From assembly GCA_035295125.1 (NCBI GenBank), contig DATGJP010000056.1, positions 1 to 64,000 on the forward strand: 64,000 nt of DNA, given 5' to 3'. The DNA is from JAICMB01 sp035295125 (GTDB lineage Bacteria > Acidobacteriota > Terriglobia > Bryobacterales > Bryobacteraceae). Shown here piece after piece: positions 42,562-52,036 of the stretch (positions within the stretch are counted from its first letter, which is position 1; the number at the start of each line of letters is the position of its first letter). The notes beneath the pieces were generated by a model. That model saw nothing but the letters and a program-made list of their open reading frames with translations, had not been told where the DNA came from and ran no database searches. The position numbers were made by a program, and so were the translations under genes.

Positions 42562-43022
42562 GAAGTTCCCAGGCGTTTGAATGCCAGCACTTTGGCGCTC
42601 AAAACGTACACGGGCTCTCCGTTCTGATTCCGCATTGTGCTCTTGGTGGTGACGACCGCCTGCCGCGGTTTAGATCGCGATGGCGTGATGTCGACGATTT
42701 CGCTCTCGACATGCAGAGTGTCGCCTGGGCGCGTGGGCTTAGGCCATGCTATCTCTCCGCCCAATCCGATAATGCCGCCTGCTAACGGAAGACCATCGGT
42801 AGCCAGCAAACGCATGGCCACTGCCGCCGTGTGCCAACCGCTGGCAGCCAACCCCTTGAAGAGGCTATTTCGCGCCGCCGCCTCGTCCAAATGAAAAGGC
42901 TGGGGATCGAATTCGGCTGCGAACTCTTTAATCCGTTCCTCATCCATCCGGTAGCTGCCGGACGTGAACTTCTGGCCGACTTCCAGATCCTCCAAATAAA
43001 GCAGGTCTGTATTTTCCGTCAT
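42558..43022 (-). CDS. MaoC-family hydratase/dehydratase
   Basis: From MTENTDLLYLEDLEVGQKF the protein is 154 residues. The hot-dog fold hydratase motif is visible: AEFDPQPFHLDEAAA with the catalytic Asp and His, then GLAASGWHTAAVAMRLL, and GGEIAWPKPTRPGDTLHVES. Relatives hydrate enoyl-CoAs or act on mesaconyl/methylmalyl-CoA type substrates. The gene end overlaps the convergent kinase gene by 4 bp. No acyl-CoA pathway genes are adjacent, so the substrate is open. Confidence 0.88.
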   Translation of the reverse strand: MTENTDLLYLEDLEVGQKFTSGSYRMDEERIKEFAAEFDPQPFHLDEAAARNSLFKGLAASGWHTAAVAMRLLATDGLPLAGGIIGLGGEIAWPKPTRPGDTLHVESEIVDITPSRSKPRQAVVTTKSTMRNQNGEPVYVLSAKVLAFKRLGTS

Positions 43023-43065
43023 CACGGTACTTAGATGCACTTTGAGACCGTGCGGTCCCACAAAT

Positions 43066-44514
43066 CTAATGAACCCGGGCGAGTCGCAGTGCGGTTCCGC
43101 TTTTGAAAGCGGGCGTCACCATCACCTTCCCTCCTCCGGGATGATGAAAGCGGGCGAGGGGCGAAGTGGTCCCTGTCCGGATATCAATCCATTCGCCGGC
43201 GTAGTCGGCTGCGGGCAGGTCCAAATTGACTGTGAATGGGCCTTCACCGTCGAAGTACATGAGATAACGACCGCCAGGCGCCGAGAGAACTTTCGAGGAG
43301 GATGAGGTCGCGTGCTTTACGATGCGCGTGTCGGGTGTCACCTCGGCCAGCGGCATGGAATTCAGTTCCTTCGAAAGGATACTGATCAGGCGGCGCAGAG
43401 TTGGGCTGCCGCCGCCGGGCCCGTTCGGCTCTGTGTCGGTCCCATCCTCATTTCCCACGGAGAAGGAATAATCGAGGTGATTGAACAGGCCTCCGCCGGC
43501 GATCAGGAAATTCCAGGCCTGGCGAATGTAGGTCGCGTCGTCCTGGCCGAGGAAGCCGGTCTCGTCATAGCCGATGACCTTTTGTATTCCATAATTCGAC
43601 TCCACGGCCGTTGGGTAAGCGTAATGAAAATTCACTAAACTCACGCCGCTGGCGAGATCGGCGGCCGGGAATCCGAAGTTCGAGTAGTTTTGCGCCATCA
43701 GGTGTTTGCGCGGGAGCCGCGTCTCCTCAGACGCAATCCACTGGGCAACGCGCTCCTGCCATGCGGTGGAGAGTGCATCGGCTAAGTCGATCGAGTTGGG
43801 ATACCGGTCGCGCGCCGAACCTTGCAGGTACGGGTTAATCACCGACACGAGCCGTCCGCGATCGGACCAAGGTTCGTTTTGGATTTCGAAAATTACGTTG
43901 TCGAACTCTCGGGCTTCGCTTACGAGTTTACGGACGTATCGCTCCTGCCATCGCAGGATGTTGCCGTTCTCCAACGTGTGCAGTTTTCGCCAATCGATGG
44001 CATCCGTTCCGCTCGTGTTGTTCGCAGCGTTGAACGGGCTGATATTCCAATGGGCCTCCTGATAGTGCGATGAGAACAGCGTCACTTCCACAACGATGCC
44101 GCGCTTCGAAGCTTCCGCGAGGAAATCGCGATAGCGCTCGAAAAACGCGGGGTTCCATCGATCCAGATCGAACTTGTCACCGTCTTTCGCCCACGGCGCT
44201 ATTAAGCGACCAGTTTCCGGAGCGAGGGTGTTCCGTCGAATGCCAAAGGAACGTGCGGGAATCTCGACATAACTTCCGCCGAACAGGCGCGTGTAATTCA
44301 GGCCCGCGGCGGCGAGGGTTGCGAGGTAACCGTGGTAGTCGAAGGCTCCGTTGATGACTGCGCCGTAATGTTCGCCGCTGGTGACGAGTGCCACGGCCTT
44401 TCCGCGAAACTCGAAGTAGTGAGGATTCCTGGGATGAAGCCGTATCGGGTCCCCAGCCGACGCGGTGAGGGTTCCAAGGCAGAGTAGCAACGCCTTCCTT
44501 CGCAAACTGTCCAC
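43066..44514 (-). CDS. secreted glycoside hydrolase, clan GH-A-like
   Basis: The 482-residue protein has a signal peptide (RRKALLLCLGTLTASAG) and a TIM-barrel hydrolase core: LAAAGLNYTRLFGGSY early strand, VIFEIQNEPW near 213 with the acid Glu, and VIGYDETGF near 318 with the probable nucleophile Glu. A beta-sandwich of about 100 residues closes the protein. Relatives include DUF4038 and cellulase-like GH5/GH-A proteins. Substrate cannot be told. It ends 43 bp from the MaoC gene start on the same strand. Confidence 0.8.
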   Translation of the reverse strand: MDSLRRKALLLCLGTLTASAGDPIRLHPRNPHYFEFRGKAVALVTSGEHYGAVINGAFDYHGYLATLAAAGLNYTRLFGGSYVEIPARSFGIRRNTLAPETGRLIAPWAKDGDKFDLDRWNPAFFERYRDFLAEASKRGIVVEVTLFSSHYQEAHWNISPFNAANNTSGTDAIDWRKLHTLENGNILRWQERYVRKLVSEAREFDNVIFEIQNEPWSDRGRLVSVINPYLQGSARDRYPNSIDLADALSTAWQERVAQWIASEETRLPRKHLMAQNYSNFGFPAADLASGVSLVNFHYAYPTAVESNYGIQKVIGYDETGFLGQDDATYIRQAWNFLIAGGGLFNHLDYSFSVGNEDGTDTEPNGPGGGSPTLRRLISILSKELNSMPLAEVTPDTRIVKHATSSSSKVLSAPGGRYLMYFDGEGPFTVNLDLPAADYAGEWIDIRTGTTSPLARFHHPGGGKVMVTPAFKSGTALRLARVH

Positions 44515-44613
44515 AATTCGTTTTACTACCTTGCGGCAATCTGCCGTCGCCCCTAAACGCCTTCACGTCGACTGCGAACGATAGAATAAGAACCGCACCT
44601 GCAGGCTTGAGCC

Positions 44614-46104
44614 ATGGCGAGTCTTCGTTTAGTTGCGATTCTCCAGACGGACTGCCCGACCTGTCGTTTGATTACTCCCTATCTCAACGCTCTCGCCGCC
44701 GGCGGCGCTCGCGTCACCGGGATTTCTCAGGATGATGAAAAAGCCACAAGCGAGTTCGTGAGCCAGATGGACGTCCGGTTCAACGTCGATGGAGATCCGG
44801 AGTATCAGCTTTCACGGCGTTTGGGAGTGGTCACCGTTCCCGCGCTGTATTTGCTCGACGAACAGGATCGGATTGTGCGCCAGGAATCCGGCTTTGCGAA
44901 GAGTGCTTTGAATGACATCGCGGTTGTGCTGGATCTCCCGCCAGTTGCCACGCCGCATGACGGCGCGCCGGCGTTCAAGCCGGGGTGCAGTTCCCGCCAT
45001 CTCGAGCGCGCGACGGAAGACGCCGCCGCGCCGGCGCTTAATCTTCACTCCCCGCGCGGCACTGAGGCATCGCTCGTCGAGGCGGGTGACGACGAAGATC
45101 CATTTGAGTACTGCTTCCGGGCCTTCAAAGACAGTCTTCCGGTAATACCGCCCACGCCGGAAAGAGTCGCGAGAATGCTCGATGCGATTCAACGCGATGG
45201 ACGTGAACTGATCGGCCGCATTCCTCCCTGCTACGGTGAAGCGACCGTGGAGAAGATCGCTGCTAACGCAGTCATGGCCGGTTGTGTGCCGCGGATGATG
45301 CGGGTCCTGATTCCACTGGTGCGCGCCGTGGCCGATGAACGCTTCAACGCGCACGGTGTTCAGGCCACGACACATTTTGCCGCACCCCTGATCATCGTGA
45401 ATGGGCCCGTGCGGAAGGAACTTCACTTCAACTGCGGGCAGAACGTCTTCAGTAATGCAGCCCGCGCGAATAGCACTCTTGGGCGTGCGCTCCAGCTTAT
45501 CCTGCTGAACCTCGGCGGAGCGCGGCCGAACGGGATTGACATGTCGGCGTTGGGAAATCCGGGAAAGTTCTCGTATTGCATTGCCGAGAACGAGGAGGAG
45601 AGTCCGTGGCAACCTTTGCATGTCGAGATGGGGCTGTCGGCGCCGCAGAGTGCTGTAACGCTGTTTGCCGCTGAGGCTCCGCACGGCGTCAGCGAACACG
45701 CCGCGCGCACCGCCCGTGGGGTCCTCAAAGCGATCAGTTACGCGCTCGCGACGGTTTGGAGCTACCGCGCGTGCCTGGGATACGAGGCTATCGTCGTGCT
45801 CGGACCGGAGCACGTCCGCACAATTCATCGTGACGGATTCAGTAAGAAAGATGTCGCCGAGTTCCTGTTCGAAAACACCGGTGTCCCGCTTCGTTGTTAC
45901 GACGGAGAGCCGGGCGAGGGAGTCGCGCAACGGGCGATGTACAAAGAAATCAGGATCGATGGCGAGCCCTGCTATCAGAAGTTCCGTGCGCCCGAATTCA
46001 TCAAACTTGTTGTTGCAGGCGGGACGGCAGGCAAGTTTTCCGCGGTGCTGGGGAGTTGGGCTGCCGGCCCGCGCGGGAGCCAGCTGGTGACTTATCCCAT
46101 TTAA
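44614..46104 (+). CDS. thioredoxin-like partner of the UGSC selenoprotein
   Basis: The 496-residue protein starts with a thioredoxin-fold domain of about 110 residues carrying a CPTC redox pair (Cys14, Cys17) and a cis-Pro VPALYL. The remainder, about 170-496, is a large domain (PPTPERVARMLDAI, AANAVMAGCVPRMMRVLIPL, THFAAPLIIVNGPV, GARPNGIDMSALGNPGKFSY) of the kind I recall beside UGSC-type genes, with several Cys. It lies 9 bp ahead of the selenoprotein gene in an operon. A thiol redox role with the selenoprotein as partner is inferred. Confidence 0.75.
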   Translation: MASLRLVAILQTDCPTCRLITPYLNALAAGGARVTGISQDDEKATSEFVSQMDVRFNVDGDPEYQLSRRLGVVTVPALYLLDEQDRIVRQESGFAKSALNDIAVVLDLPPVATPHDGAPAFKPGCSSRHLERATEDAAAPALNLHSPRGTEASLVEAGDDEDPFEYCFRAFKDSLPVIPPTPERVARMLDAIQRDGRELIGRIPPCYGEATVEKIAANAVMAGCVPRMMRVLIPLVRAVADERFNAHGVQATTHFAAPLIIVNGPVRKELHFNCGQNVFSNAARANSTLGRALQLILLNLGGARPNGIDMSALGNPGKFSYCIAENEEESPWQPLHVEMGLSAPQSAVTLFAAEAPHGVSEHAARTARGVLKAISYALATVWSYRACLGYEAIVVLGPEHVRTIHRDGFSKKDVAEFLFENTGVPLRCYDGEPGEGVAQRAMYKEIRIDGEPCYQKFRAPEFIKLVVAGGTAGKFSAVLGSWAAGPRGSQLVTYPI

Positions 46105-46113
46105 GGAGAACTC

Positions 46114-46638
46114 ATGCCCGTGACGTTAGTGAATCCTTTGAACGAAGCTGTGGCGCAGGCGCAGATTCCGGCGCCGCGGCTCGTCCGTCTGCAGGGGAAG
46201 ATCGCGCTGCTCGACATCAGCAAACCCGGCGGCAACGTTTTTCTTGACCGGATCGAGCATCTGCTGAAGGAGCGCTATGGCGTTACTGAGGTGATTCGCG
46301 AGATGAAGCCAACGTTTGCCAAACCGGCGCCTCCGGGTGTGATCGAAAAGATCCGGGGCGCGAATGCGGTTATCGAGGCGCTCGCGGATTGAGGGTCCTG
46401 CACCACGTGCAGTTTGCACGATACGTTACGACTGGAAAACCTGGGATTGCCCTCGGTCCCGATCGCCACGCACGAGTTCATGCTTGCCGCCCGAGCGCAA
46501 GCCGCGGCGCTGGGGCGACCCGATTTTGACGCTATTTACGTGCCGCATCCGATTCAAGACCAGACCAAAGGAGAGATTGAAGCCAGGGCAGACGCGGTAA
46601 TCGAAGAGATTGTTGCACGACTCATAGGACATGCATAG
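46114..46638 (+). CDS. UGSC-family selenoprotein (TGA read as selenocysteine)
   Basis: One frame of 174 codons runs from ATG (after TAAGGAG) to 46638 and contains a single TGA at 46390-46392, codon 93. Around it the protein reads EALAD-U-GSCTTCSLHD, the UGSC motif of a known seleno/cysteine family, and the sequence continues sensibly (GLPSVPIATHEFMLAARAQA, FDAIYVPHPIQ). A conventional caller would split it into two genes. A hairpin at 46406-46420 fits a bacterial SECIS element. It is translated after the thioredoxin-like partner and overlaps the next gene by 8 bp. Confidence 0.88.
46406..46420 (+). promoter_or_regulatory. candidate SECIS hairpin
   Basis: CGTGCA at 46406-46411 pairs with TGCACG at 46415-46420 around a GTT loop, starting 13 bases after the TGA. 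Bacterial SECIS elements are short hairpins in the coding region just downstream of the UGA with a G at the loop. An alternative stem, CTGCA with TGCAG, overlaps it. Confidence 0.5.
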
Positions 46639-48421
46639 AAGCCTTCTCATTGCGATCTTTTGCATTGCACCGCGTCTTTGGGCGCAAACCTTCGACTTCA
46701 CCGTGTCCATGGATCGGCCGGCCGATCATTACTATCACGTCCAGCTACGTTGCGACGGGCTGAATGGCGACACCCAGGATTTCAAAATGCCGGTCTGGAT
46801 GCCGGGCTATTACCGCATCATGGACTATTCGAAGGACGTGGTGAACTTCAAAGCCGCCGACGGCGCGGGGCACGCGCTGGGCTGGACAAAGACGGACAAG
46901 AATACCTGGCGCGTCAAGACCGCGGGAGCCGCGCCAGTCGTGCTCGATTACGATGTCTACGCGTTTACACGATTTGTCGGCAACAATTATCTGGACGACC
47001 AACGCGGCTATTTTGTCGGTCCTGGGATGTACCTTTACGTCCCCGGATTGATACGGCGCCCGGCAACCGTTCACATCAAGCTGCCGGCTGGATGGTCGAG
47101 TGTGGCGAACGGGCTCGATCCGGTGGCGGGGGAGCGAGACACATTCCGCGCCTCGGATTTTGATCTGCTGTATGACTGCCCGATGCTGCTCGGCAATCAG
47201 GAACATTTTCAGTTTGAAGTGAACGGGATCCCGCACTTCATCGTTGCCGAGGACGTTCCCGCGCACATCGATCGTCCGAAGATCGCAGCGGATCTGAAAA
47301 AGATCGTTGAGGCGGCGACGGCCATGATGGTTGAGATTCCTTACAAGCACTACACGTTCCTATTGATGGGCCGCGGGGCAGGAGGCGTTGAGCACCTGAC
47401 TTCGGCCGCGATGCTGTTCAACGGTGAGAGTCTTAATACGCCGGACGGCTATATTCGGTGGCTCAGTTTCGCGGCGCACGAGTATTTTCACACTTACAAC
47501 GTGAAGCGCATCCGGCCTATCGCGCTCGGGCCATTCGATTACGATCGCGAGAACTTCACCACCATGTTGTGGGAGGCAGAGGGATTCACTTCGTATTACC
47601 AGGATCTTCTTGTTGAACGCGCCCGATTGATGACGCCGACCCAGTATTTCGCTACGCTGACCCGCAACATCTCGACTTACGAGAACAGTCCCGGCCACCG
47701 GTTTCAATCCGCGGCGCAATCGAGCATAGACACTTGGATTCGCGGTGAGGATGCCGCCAACACGACGATTTCGTACTACAACAAGGGGCCCGCGATCGCG
47801 GCGATGCTCGACTACAAGATTCGCGCGGAGACTGGGAATCAGAAATCGCTCGATGACGTGATGCGGGCGCTCTACAAGGAGTTTTTCCAGGAGAAGAAGC
47901 GCGGGTTTACCGACGAGGAATTTCGCGCCGTCTGTGAACGGATCGCCGGTGTTTCTCTTAGGGAGATCTTCGACGACTATGTCGCCTCGACGAAAGACGT
48001 CGATTACCGGAAGTACTTCGCGCTCGCGGGATTGAAGATCGATACCGAGCTTCAGGCGCAGCCGGGGACGTATCTTGGAGCCACGGTTGGTAGCCAGGGG
48101 CGCGGCGGCCCGGGTGGAGCCGCCCCTCCGAATGGCCTCCAGGCCATTTCACATATTGACTATGACTCGCCCGCCAGTCGCGGCGGCCTGAGCGTGGGCG
48201 ATGAGATTCTCGCAGTTGACGGTATTCGGGTCAGCAGTGTGAGTGAAGCGCTAGGGGCCCGCAAATCCGGCGAGAGGATAAGAATTCTATTCTCCCGCGA
48301 TCAGCACATGCGTGAAGTCGACATCGTGTTGGGTTCTAAGATGGAACGTAGCTTCAAGATCGAACCGTTTGAGAAGCCGACCCCGGCACAGGAAGCGATT
48401 ATCAAGGACATCTTGAAATAG
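46631..48421 (+). CDS. M61-family metallopeptidase with PDZ domain
   Basis: The 596-residue protein has a signal peptide (LLIAIFCIAPRLWAQ). The first 250 residues are the beta-rich M61 N-terminal domain. The zinc site is HEYFH at 283-287, with the third ligand Glu in WEAEGFTSYY. Around 490-570 a PDZ domain follows (IDYDSPASRGGLSVGDEILA). M61 glycyl aminopeptidases trim N-terminal Gly or Ala; bacterial relatives are periplasmic. It overlaps the selenoprotein gene by 8 bp, so they share a transcript. Confidence 0.92.
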   Translation: MHRSLLIAIFCIAPRLWAQTFDFTVSMDRPADHYYHVQLRCDGLNGDTQDFKMPVWMPGYYRIMDYSKDVVNFKAADGAGHALGWTKTDKNTWRVKTAGAAPVVLDYDVYAFTRFVGNNYLDDQRGYFVGPGMYLYVPGLIRRPATVHIKLPAGWSSVANGLDPVAGERDTFRASDFDLLYDCPMLLGNQEHFQFEVNGIPHFIVAEDVPAHIDRPKIAADLKKIVEAATAMMVEIPYKHYTFLLMGRGAGGVEHLTSAAMLFNGESLNTPDGYIRWLSFAAHEYFHTYNVKRIRPIALGPFDYDRENFTTMLWEAEGFTSYYQDLLVERARLMTPTQYFATLTRNISTYENSPGHRFQSAAQSSIDTWIRGEDAANTTISYYNKGPAIAAMLDYKIRAETGNQKSLDDVMRALYKEFFQEKKRGFTDEEFRAVCERIAGVSLREIFDDYVASTKDVDYRKYFALAGLKIDTELQAQPGTYLGATVGSQGRGGPGGAAPPNGLQAISHIDYDSPASRGGLSVGDEILAVDGIRVSSVSEALGARKSGERIRILFSRDQHMREVDIVLGSKMERSFKIEPFEKPTPAQEAIIKDILK

Positions 48422-48448
48422 TCGAAAGTTGATATATACTAACCTCCC

Positions 48449-49345
48449 GTGCGTACCGCTATCTGCCTTTCGATCATTCTGATTTCCACCGCTTCGATTC
48501 GGTCTCAGGATCGCAAGCTCAAGGTCTTCATATCCGTTGATATGGAGGGCGTGGCCGGCGTTGTTTCGGCCGATCAGTTGCTGCCTGGATCGTTTGAATA
48601 TGAACGCTTCCGGAAATTCATGACCCAGGAGGCGCTGGCTGCAATTGAAGGCGCGAAGCAAGCGGGGGCAACAGAGTTCGTCGTGACGGACGCGCACGGA
48701 AACGAGCAGAACCTCCTGATCGAGCAGTTTCCTCCGGAAGTCCGAATTGTGCGAGGCGAGCCGCGCCCGCTCGGGATGATGGGAGGCCTGGACTCCAGCT
48801 TTGCCGCGGCGATGTTCGTTGGGTATCACGCTTCGACGCATAACGAAAAAGGCGTCCGCGCGCACACGTTCTCGAGCGCTCGTTTCACGCGCGTAGCTAT
48901 CAATGGACACCCGGTCACCGAAGGCGCCTGGAACGCAGCGATCGCGGGAGATTACAACGTGCCGGTCATTTTCGTTTCCGGCGATGATGCCGCCGTCGCG
49001 GAGGTTTCCGCTATGATCGGACCAATCGAGACCGCAGAAACCAAGCGAACTTTGGGCTTCCATGCCGCCGAGACGCTGACACCCGACGTCGCGGACCAGT
49101 TGATACGCGAAAAGGCCGCGGGGGCCGTTCGCAAGATCGCGGGGTACAAGCCTTATCGCGTGCCCGGGCCAATCACGGTGGATATATCGTTCAAGAGCAT
49201 CACGCCGGTCGAAGCAGCGTGCTATCTGAAACGGGTCTTCACGCGGACGGATTCGCATTCGCTTCGGTTTGTGGCCAAAGACATGACGGAGGCCAGCGAT
49301 ATACTTAGCTTCCTGATGAGTTATCGCATCGACCTGGAACCTTGA
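48449..49345 (+). CDS. exported M55-family D-aminopeptidase
   Basis: With a GTG start the protein is 298 residues. The N-terminal ICLSIILISTASIRS is a signal peptide. The DppA-type core is clear: KVFISVDMEGVAGV with the first metal ligands, VTDAHGNEQNLLIEQFP, MFVGYHAST, VTEGAWNAAIAGDYNVPVIF. M55 enzymes are zinc D-aminopeptidases that act on D-Ala peptides from cell wall; DppA itself is cytoplasmic, so the signal peptide places this one outside. It follows the M61 peptidase by 27 bp. Confidence 0.9.
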   Translation: MRTAICLSIILISTASIRSQDRKLKVFISVDMEGVAGVVSADQLLPGSFEYERFRKFMTQEALAAIEGAKQAGATEFVVTDAHGNEQNLLIEQFPPEVRIVRGEPRPLGMMGGLDSSFAAAMFVGYHASTHNEKGVRAHTFSSARFTRVAINGHPVTEGAWNAAIAGDYNVPVIFVSGDDAAVAEVSAMIGPIETAETKRTLGFHAAETLTPDVADQLIREKAAGAVRKIAGYKPYRVPGPITVDISFKSITPVEAACYLKRVFTRTDSHSLRFVAKDMTEASDILSFLMSYRIDLEP

Positions 49346-49427
49346 ATTCGGGCCACTCGGCACGTTTAGTGATGCAGGTTGCCAACCTGTCGCCGTGGAC
49401 GGTTGGTTCACGAAAGTGGATGAAACC

Positions 49428-49500
49428 AAGGTGACGCAGGCGGTTTCGCCTGCGCGTTTCCGGTGAAGTCTAAAGGGAAGGCGAAACCGCCTGCTTCACC
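49428..49500. repeat. dispersed palindromic repeat, copy C (double)
   Basis: GCAGGCGGTTTCGCCTGCGC at 49436-49455 is followed by CCGGTGAAGTCTAAAGGG and then an inverted core GGCGAAACCGCCTGC at 49479-49494. The two cores can pair to a long hairpin between convergent genes, so it might also act as a bidirectional terminator. Confidence 0.65.
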
Positions 49501-49509
49501 CTTCCGCAA

Positions 49510-52026
49510 TCAACGCTTCACGGGCACAATGACGTAGGGCATTTCGCGCTCTAAGTCCGGGTACATCCTGCCCCCGCCGTTTTTGCCGACCACTTCTACG
49601 AAGTACATCAAGTCCCATTTCGGGTCAATGAAAGCGGCAGGAATCGCGGCTGTGTATAGGCCAGTCTTCGCCTCCAAGCTCATCTCGGCGGTTTGATAAT
49701 CCTCAAATTGCGTGACATGGCGGTACCTCAGCCGGACCCACTTGACGCCTTCCGGAGCAGACACACGGGCTGTGATGCGCAGATCGCGGCTCACATCCGC
49801 CGAGGAAGGCGCACTCAGCGAGACGGCCGGCGGCTTCGGAGCAGGTTCGTCGAGCGCCAGCTTTCTTCCCGGCTTATCGGCCACGTTCGCGCGCTCGGCC
49901 TCGAGCGCGGTGAGATCGTTTTCGAGCAGCGCCAGTTCGTCTCGCCAATGCCGGCGGAAGCCGACCGCCTGCGCGCCGAAGGGAAGCCGATCGCTGTACA
50001 CTTCGCCTGCGGCAGCCACGATTTCGCGCCACGCCCCGACGGCGCGTTTTTCGCCCACCACCGCCTCATCGAAAGCCGTAGTTTCACCGGACTGCTTGTA
50101 GACGTTATAGGCGACCGCAGCAGGGAGACGGGCCGCGTAATATCGGGCGAGGCCGGCCAGAATCTTCAGGTCGGCGGCCGTCGAAAGGAACTCGTTATCC
50201 GTCTTATTGCCGATAGCCTTCTCGGCCAGTGCCAGTTCCGTGGAAATCTCGGCCGCGGTCTGTGCGAACCACCGGCCGGTGTCCTGCGGACGACGCATCG
50301 CGGTATCGGCGCCCTGGAGAATTCTAGCCGCTTCGTCACGCGCGTTCTCAAATTGCTGTATGTCGCTGTTTTCCGCCGTTGCGAACTTCGGGAGCGAATC
50401 CTGATGGTTCATTTCGGCCCAGCCGCGCGTGGCGGGGAAGTACGAGTAACGGTAGGCGGCGGCAATAATTCGCGGCAAGACCCGGCTTGCAGCTTCGAGC
50501 GCTTTCATGACGTGGACTCCGGCCGCCGGTCCGAAGCGAGCCTCAAATTCGCTCTGCCACATTTCGGGAGCGGTCTGCGGATTATAGGTCAGCCGTCCCC
50601 ACATGCGGTAAGTCGCCCAGTAACGTTCGAACTCGTAATCGTAGTAGCGGTAGCGGGCGTTCAGGATTGGCAGCGGTTCCTCGTCGTGGGGCTCGCCGAG
50701 CATTTTGGTGGCGAGCATTTCATTCATCTCAAAATAGTTGCCGTCGTAGAGACGGGCACTCGCAGCGAATCGCCGAACGTACTCCGGGTCGCCCCAAAGC
50801 AGCAGACGCGTCGTTCCGCCAGTCCACACCTGCCAATCCACGTGGTAGCGTTGCGGGTACCGTAACAGATCGGCATAGCCATGACGCCGGTCGTGCTGAT
50901 TCTGGGTGTTGATGTGAGTCGGATGGAAGGGCAGGCCTAACTGCTCCATCCAATATTTCGTGTTGATGCGCGCGTTGAGGCCCTGGTTGAGCGCGTCGTT
51001 GATCACAGAGTCGGGCAGGTCCTTAGCCCGCAGGTCGATCCTGAGGTTGGGATGTTCGGCCTTGATGAACGAGAAGACCTCGTGCCAGAATCCGGCCATT
51101 TCCTCCCGCTTAAGGCCGCTTTCATCATGCATGCGGAACTGGACGGCGTCCAGTTCGGGAAAAACACTCAGGAACCGGCGCAGGGACGCTTTGGTGTAAC
51201 CGGCGAGGTTATCCGCGTTCACGCCCCATACGAGGCCGGGCACGCGTTTGCCTGCGTTTTCCGCCGCTCCGGGGATGCCCCCGGCCTGAACGCCGCCGCG
51301 GTAGATGTGGTCCCAGATGCCCGCTGTGACGTCGATGCCGCGATCATGCGCGATGCGAATCATGGCTTTGAACGCCGCGGTGTTGCGCGCCTGTTGGGCA
51401 GGCGTGATGCCGACCAGTTCAACGCCGGGATACTCCGGGACATTGAAAAAATATGGATACAGAGGCGCCATGAAGCCGCCGTTCTCGTAGCCGAAGATGA
51501 CGATGAAGTTGTTAATGCGGCTGGAGGCCAGCAAGTCGAAATACCGTTCCCAATACTTCTCGTCATGCAGGCGGCTTTCGAAGTACGCCCGCTGCATCGT
51601 GAATATTGAGACGCCGCGCTCGGCGAGGTAGGGTTGCTCGGTGACGTCGCCGACTCGCGCGAAGGGATCTCCGCCGCTGCCGCTCCAACGGACGCGATCG
51701 GCCATATCCAACGCGGCATACATCAGCCCGCGTGCGTCGCCGCCCGAAAGCGTCACGGCCGGCTTGCCGTTGTGCCGGGAGCGGTGGATCGACAGTGACT
51801 GCGGGCCGCCTGTTCCCAGGCCGGCGAAAACGTAGAAATCGGCGTGTGCCGGCTCACCTCCTCGAGGATGGACCACAACAAAACCGGTACCCGCGAGCGT
51901 CTGCTCCAGCCTGCTAATGCCGTAGCGCGCCGGTGCTTCGACTTGGCCGTTGATTACGATCGCGACCTGACGAGCGGCTGACGCCGGAAGTGTCGAGAGC
52001 CAGAGCGCCAGCAGTGCGAATCTCAA
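49510..52026 (-). CDS. secreted glycoside hydrolase-like protein (glucuronidase-type)
   Basis: The 838-residue protein starts with a signal peptide (FALLALWLSTLPASAA). Residues 20-130 resemble the beta-domain that precedes GH67/GH20-type catalytic barrels (GGDARGLMYAALDMADRVRW). A barrel follows with ERGVSIFTMQRAYFES, ITAGIWDH-like segments, AVQFRMHDESGLK near 300 and WQVWTGGTTRLLLWGDP. The C-terminal 200 residues are helical plus a beta-sandwich. Family assignment below this level is not secure. It forms an operon with the CE15-like esterase, 10 bp upstream. Confidence 0.7.
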   Translation of the reverse strand: MRFALLALWLSTLPASAARQVAIVINGQVEAPARYGISRLEQTLAGTGFVVVHPRGGEPAHADFYVFAGLGTGGPQSLSIHRSRHNGKPAVTLSGGDARGLMYAALDMADRVRWSGSGGDPFARVGDVTEQPYLAERGVSIFTMQRAYFESRLHDEKYWERYFDLLASSRINNFIVIFGYENGGFMAPLYPYFFNVPEYPGVELVGITPAQQARNTAAFKAMIRIAHDRGIDVTAGIWDHIYRGGVQAGGIPGAAENAGKRVPGLVWGVNADNLAGYTKASLRRFLSVFPELDAVQFRMHDESGLKREEMAGFWHEVFSFIKAEHPNLRIDLRAKDLPDSVINDALNQGLNARINTKYWMEQLGLPFHPTHINTQNQHDRRHGYADLLRYPQRYHVDWQVWTGGTTRLLLWGDPEYVRRFAASARLYDGNYFEMNEMLATKMLGEPHDEEPLPILNARYRYYDYEFERYWATYRMWGRLTYNPQTAPEMWQSEFEARFGPAAGVHVMKALEAASRVLPRIIAAAYRYSYFPATRGWAEMNHQDSLPKFATAENSDIQQFENARDEAARILQGADTAMRRPQDTGRWFAQTAAEISTELALAEKAIGNKTDNEFLSTAADLKILAGLARYYAARLPAAVAYNVYKQSGETTAFDEAVVGEKRAVGAWREIVAAAGEVYSDRLPFGAQAVGFRRHWRDELALLENDLTALEAERANVADKPGRKLALDEPAPKPPAVSLSAPSSADVSRDLRITARVSAPEGVKWVRLRYRHVTQFEDYQTAEMSLEAKTGLYTAAIPAAFIDPKWDLMYFVEVVGKNGGGRMYPDLEREMPYVIVPVKR

Positions 52027-52036
52027 AATGCCTCCT

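Noticed and set aside
44812..45930. 372-residue open frame opposite the thioredoxin-like partner
   Set aside because: Antisense shadow; the plus strand has a clear protein in an operon with good spacing.
48287..49429. 380-residue frame opposite the M55 peptidase
   Set aside because: Antisense shadow of a gene with clear family motifs.
49693..50865. 390-residue frame opposite the glucuronidase-like gene
   Set aside because: Antisense shadow, no start signal, no recognisable domain.
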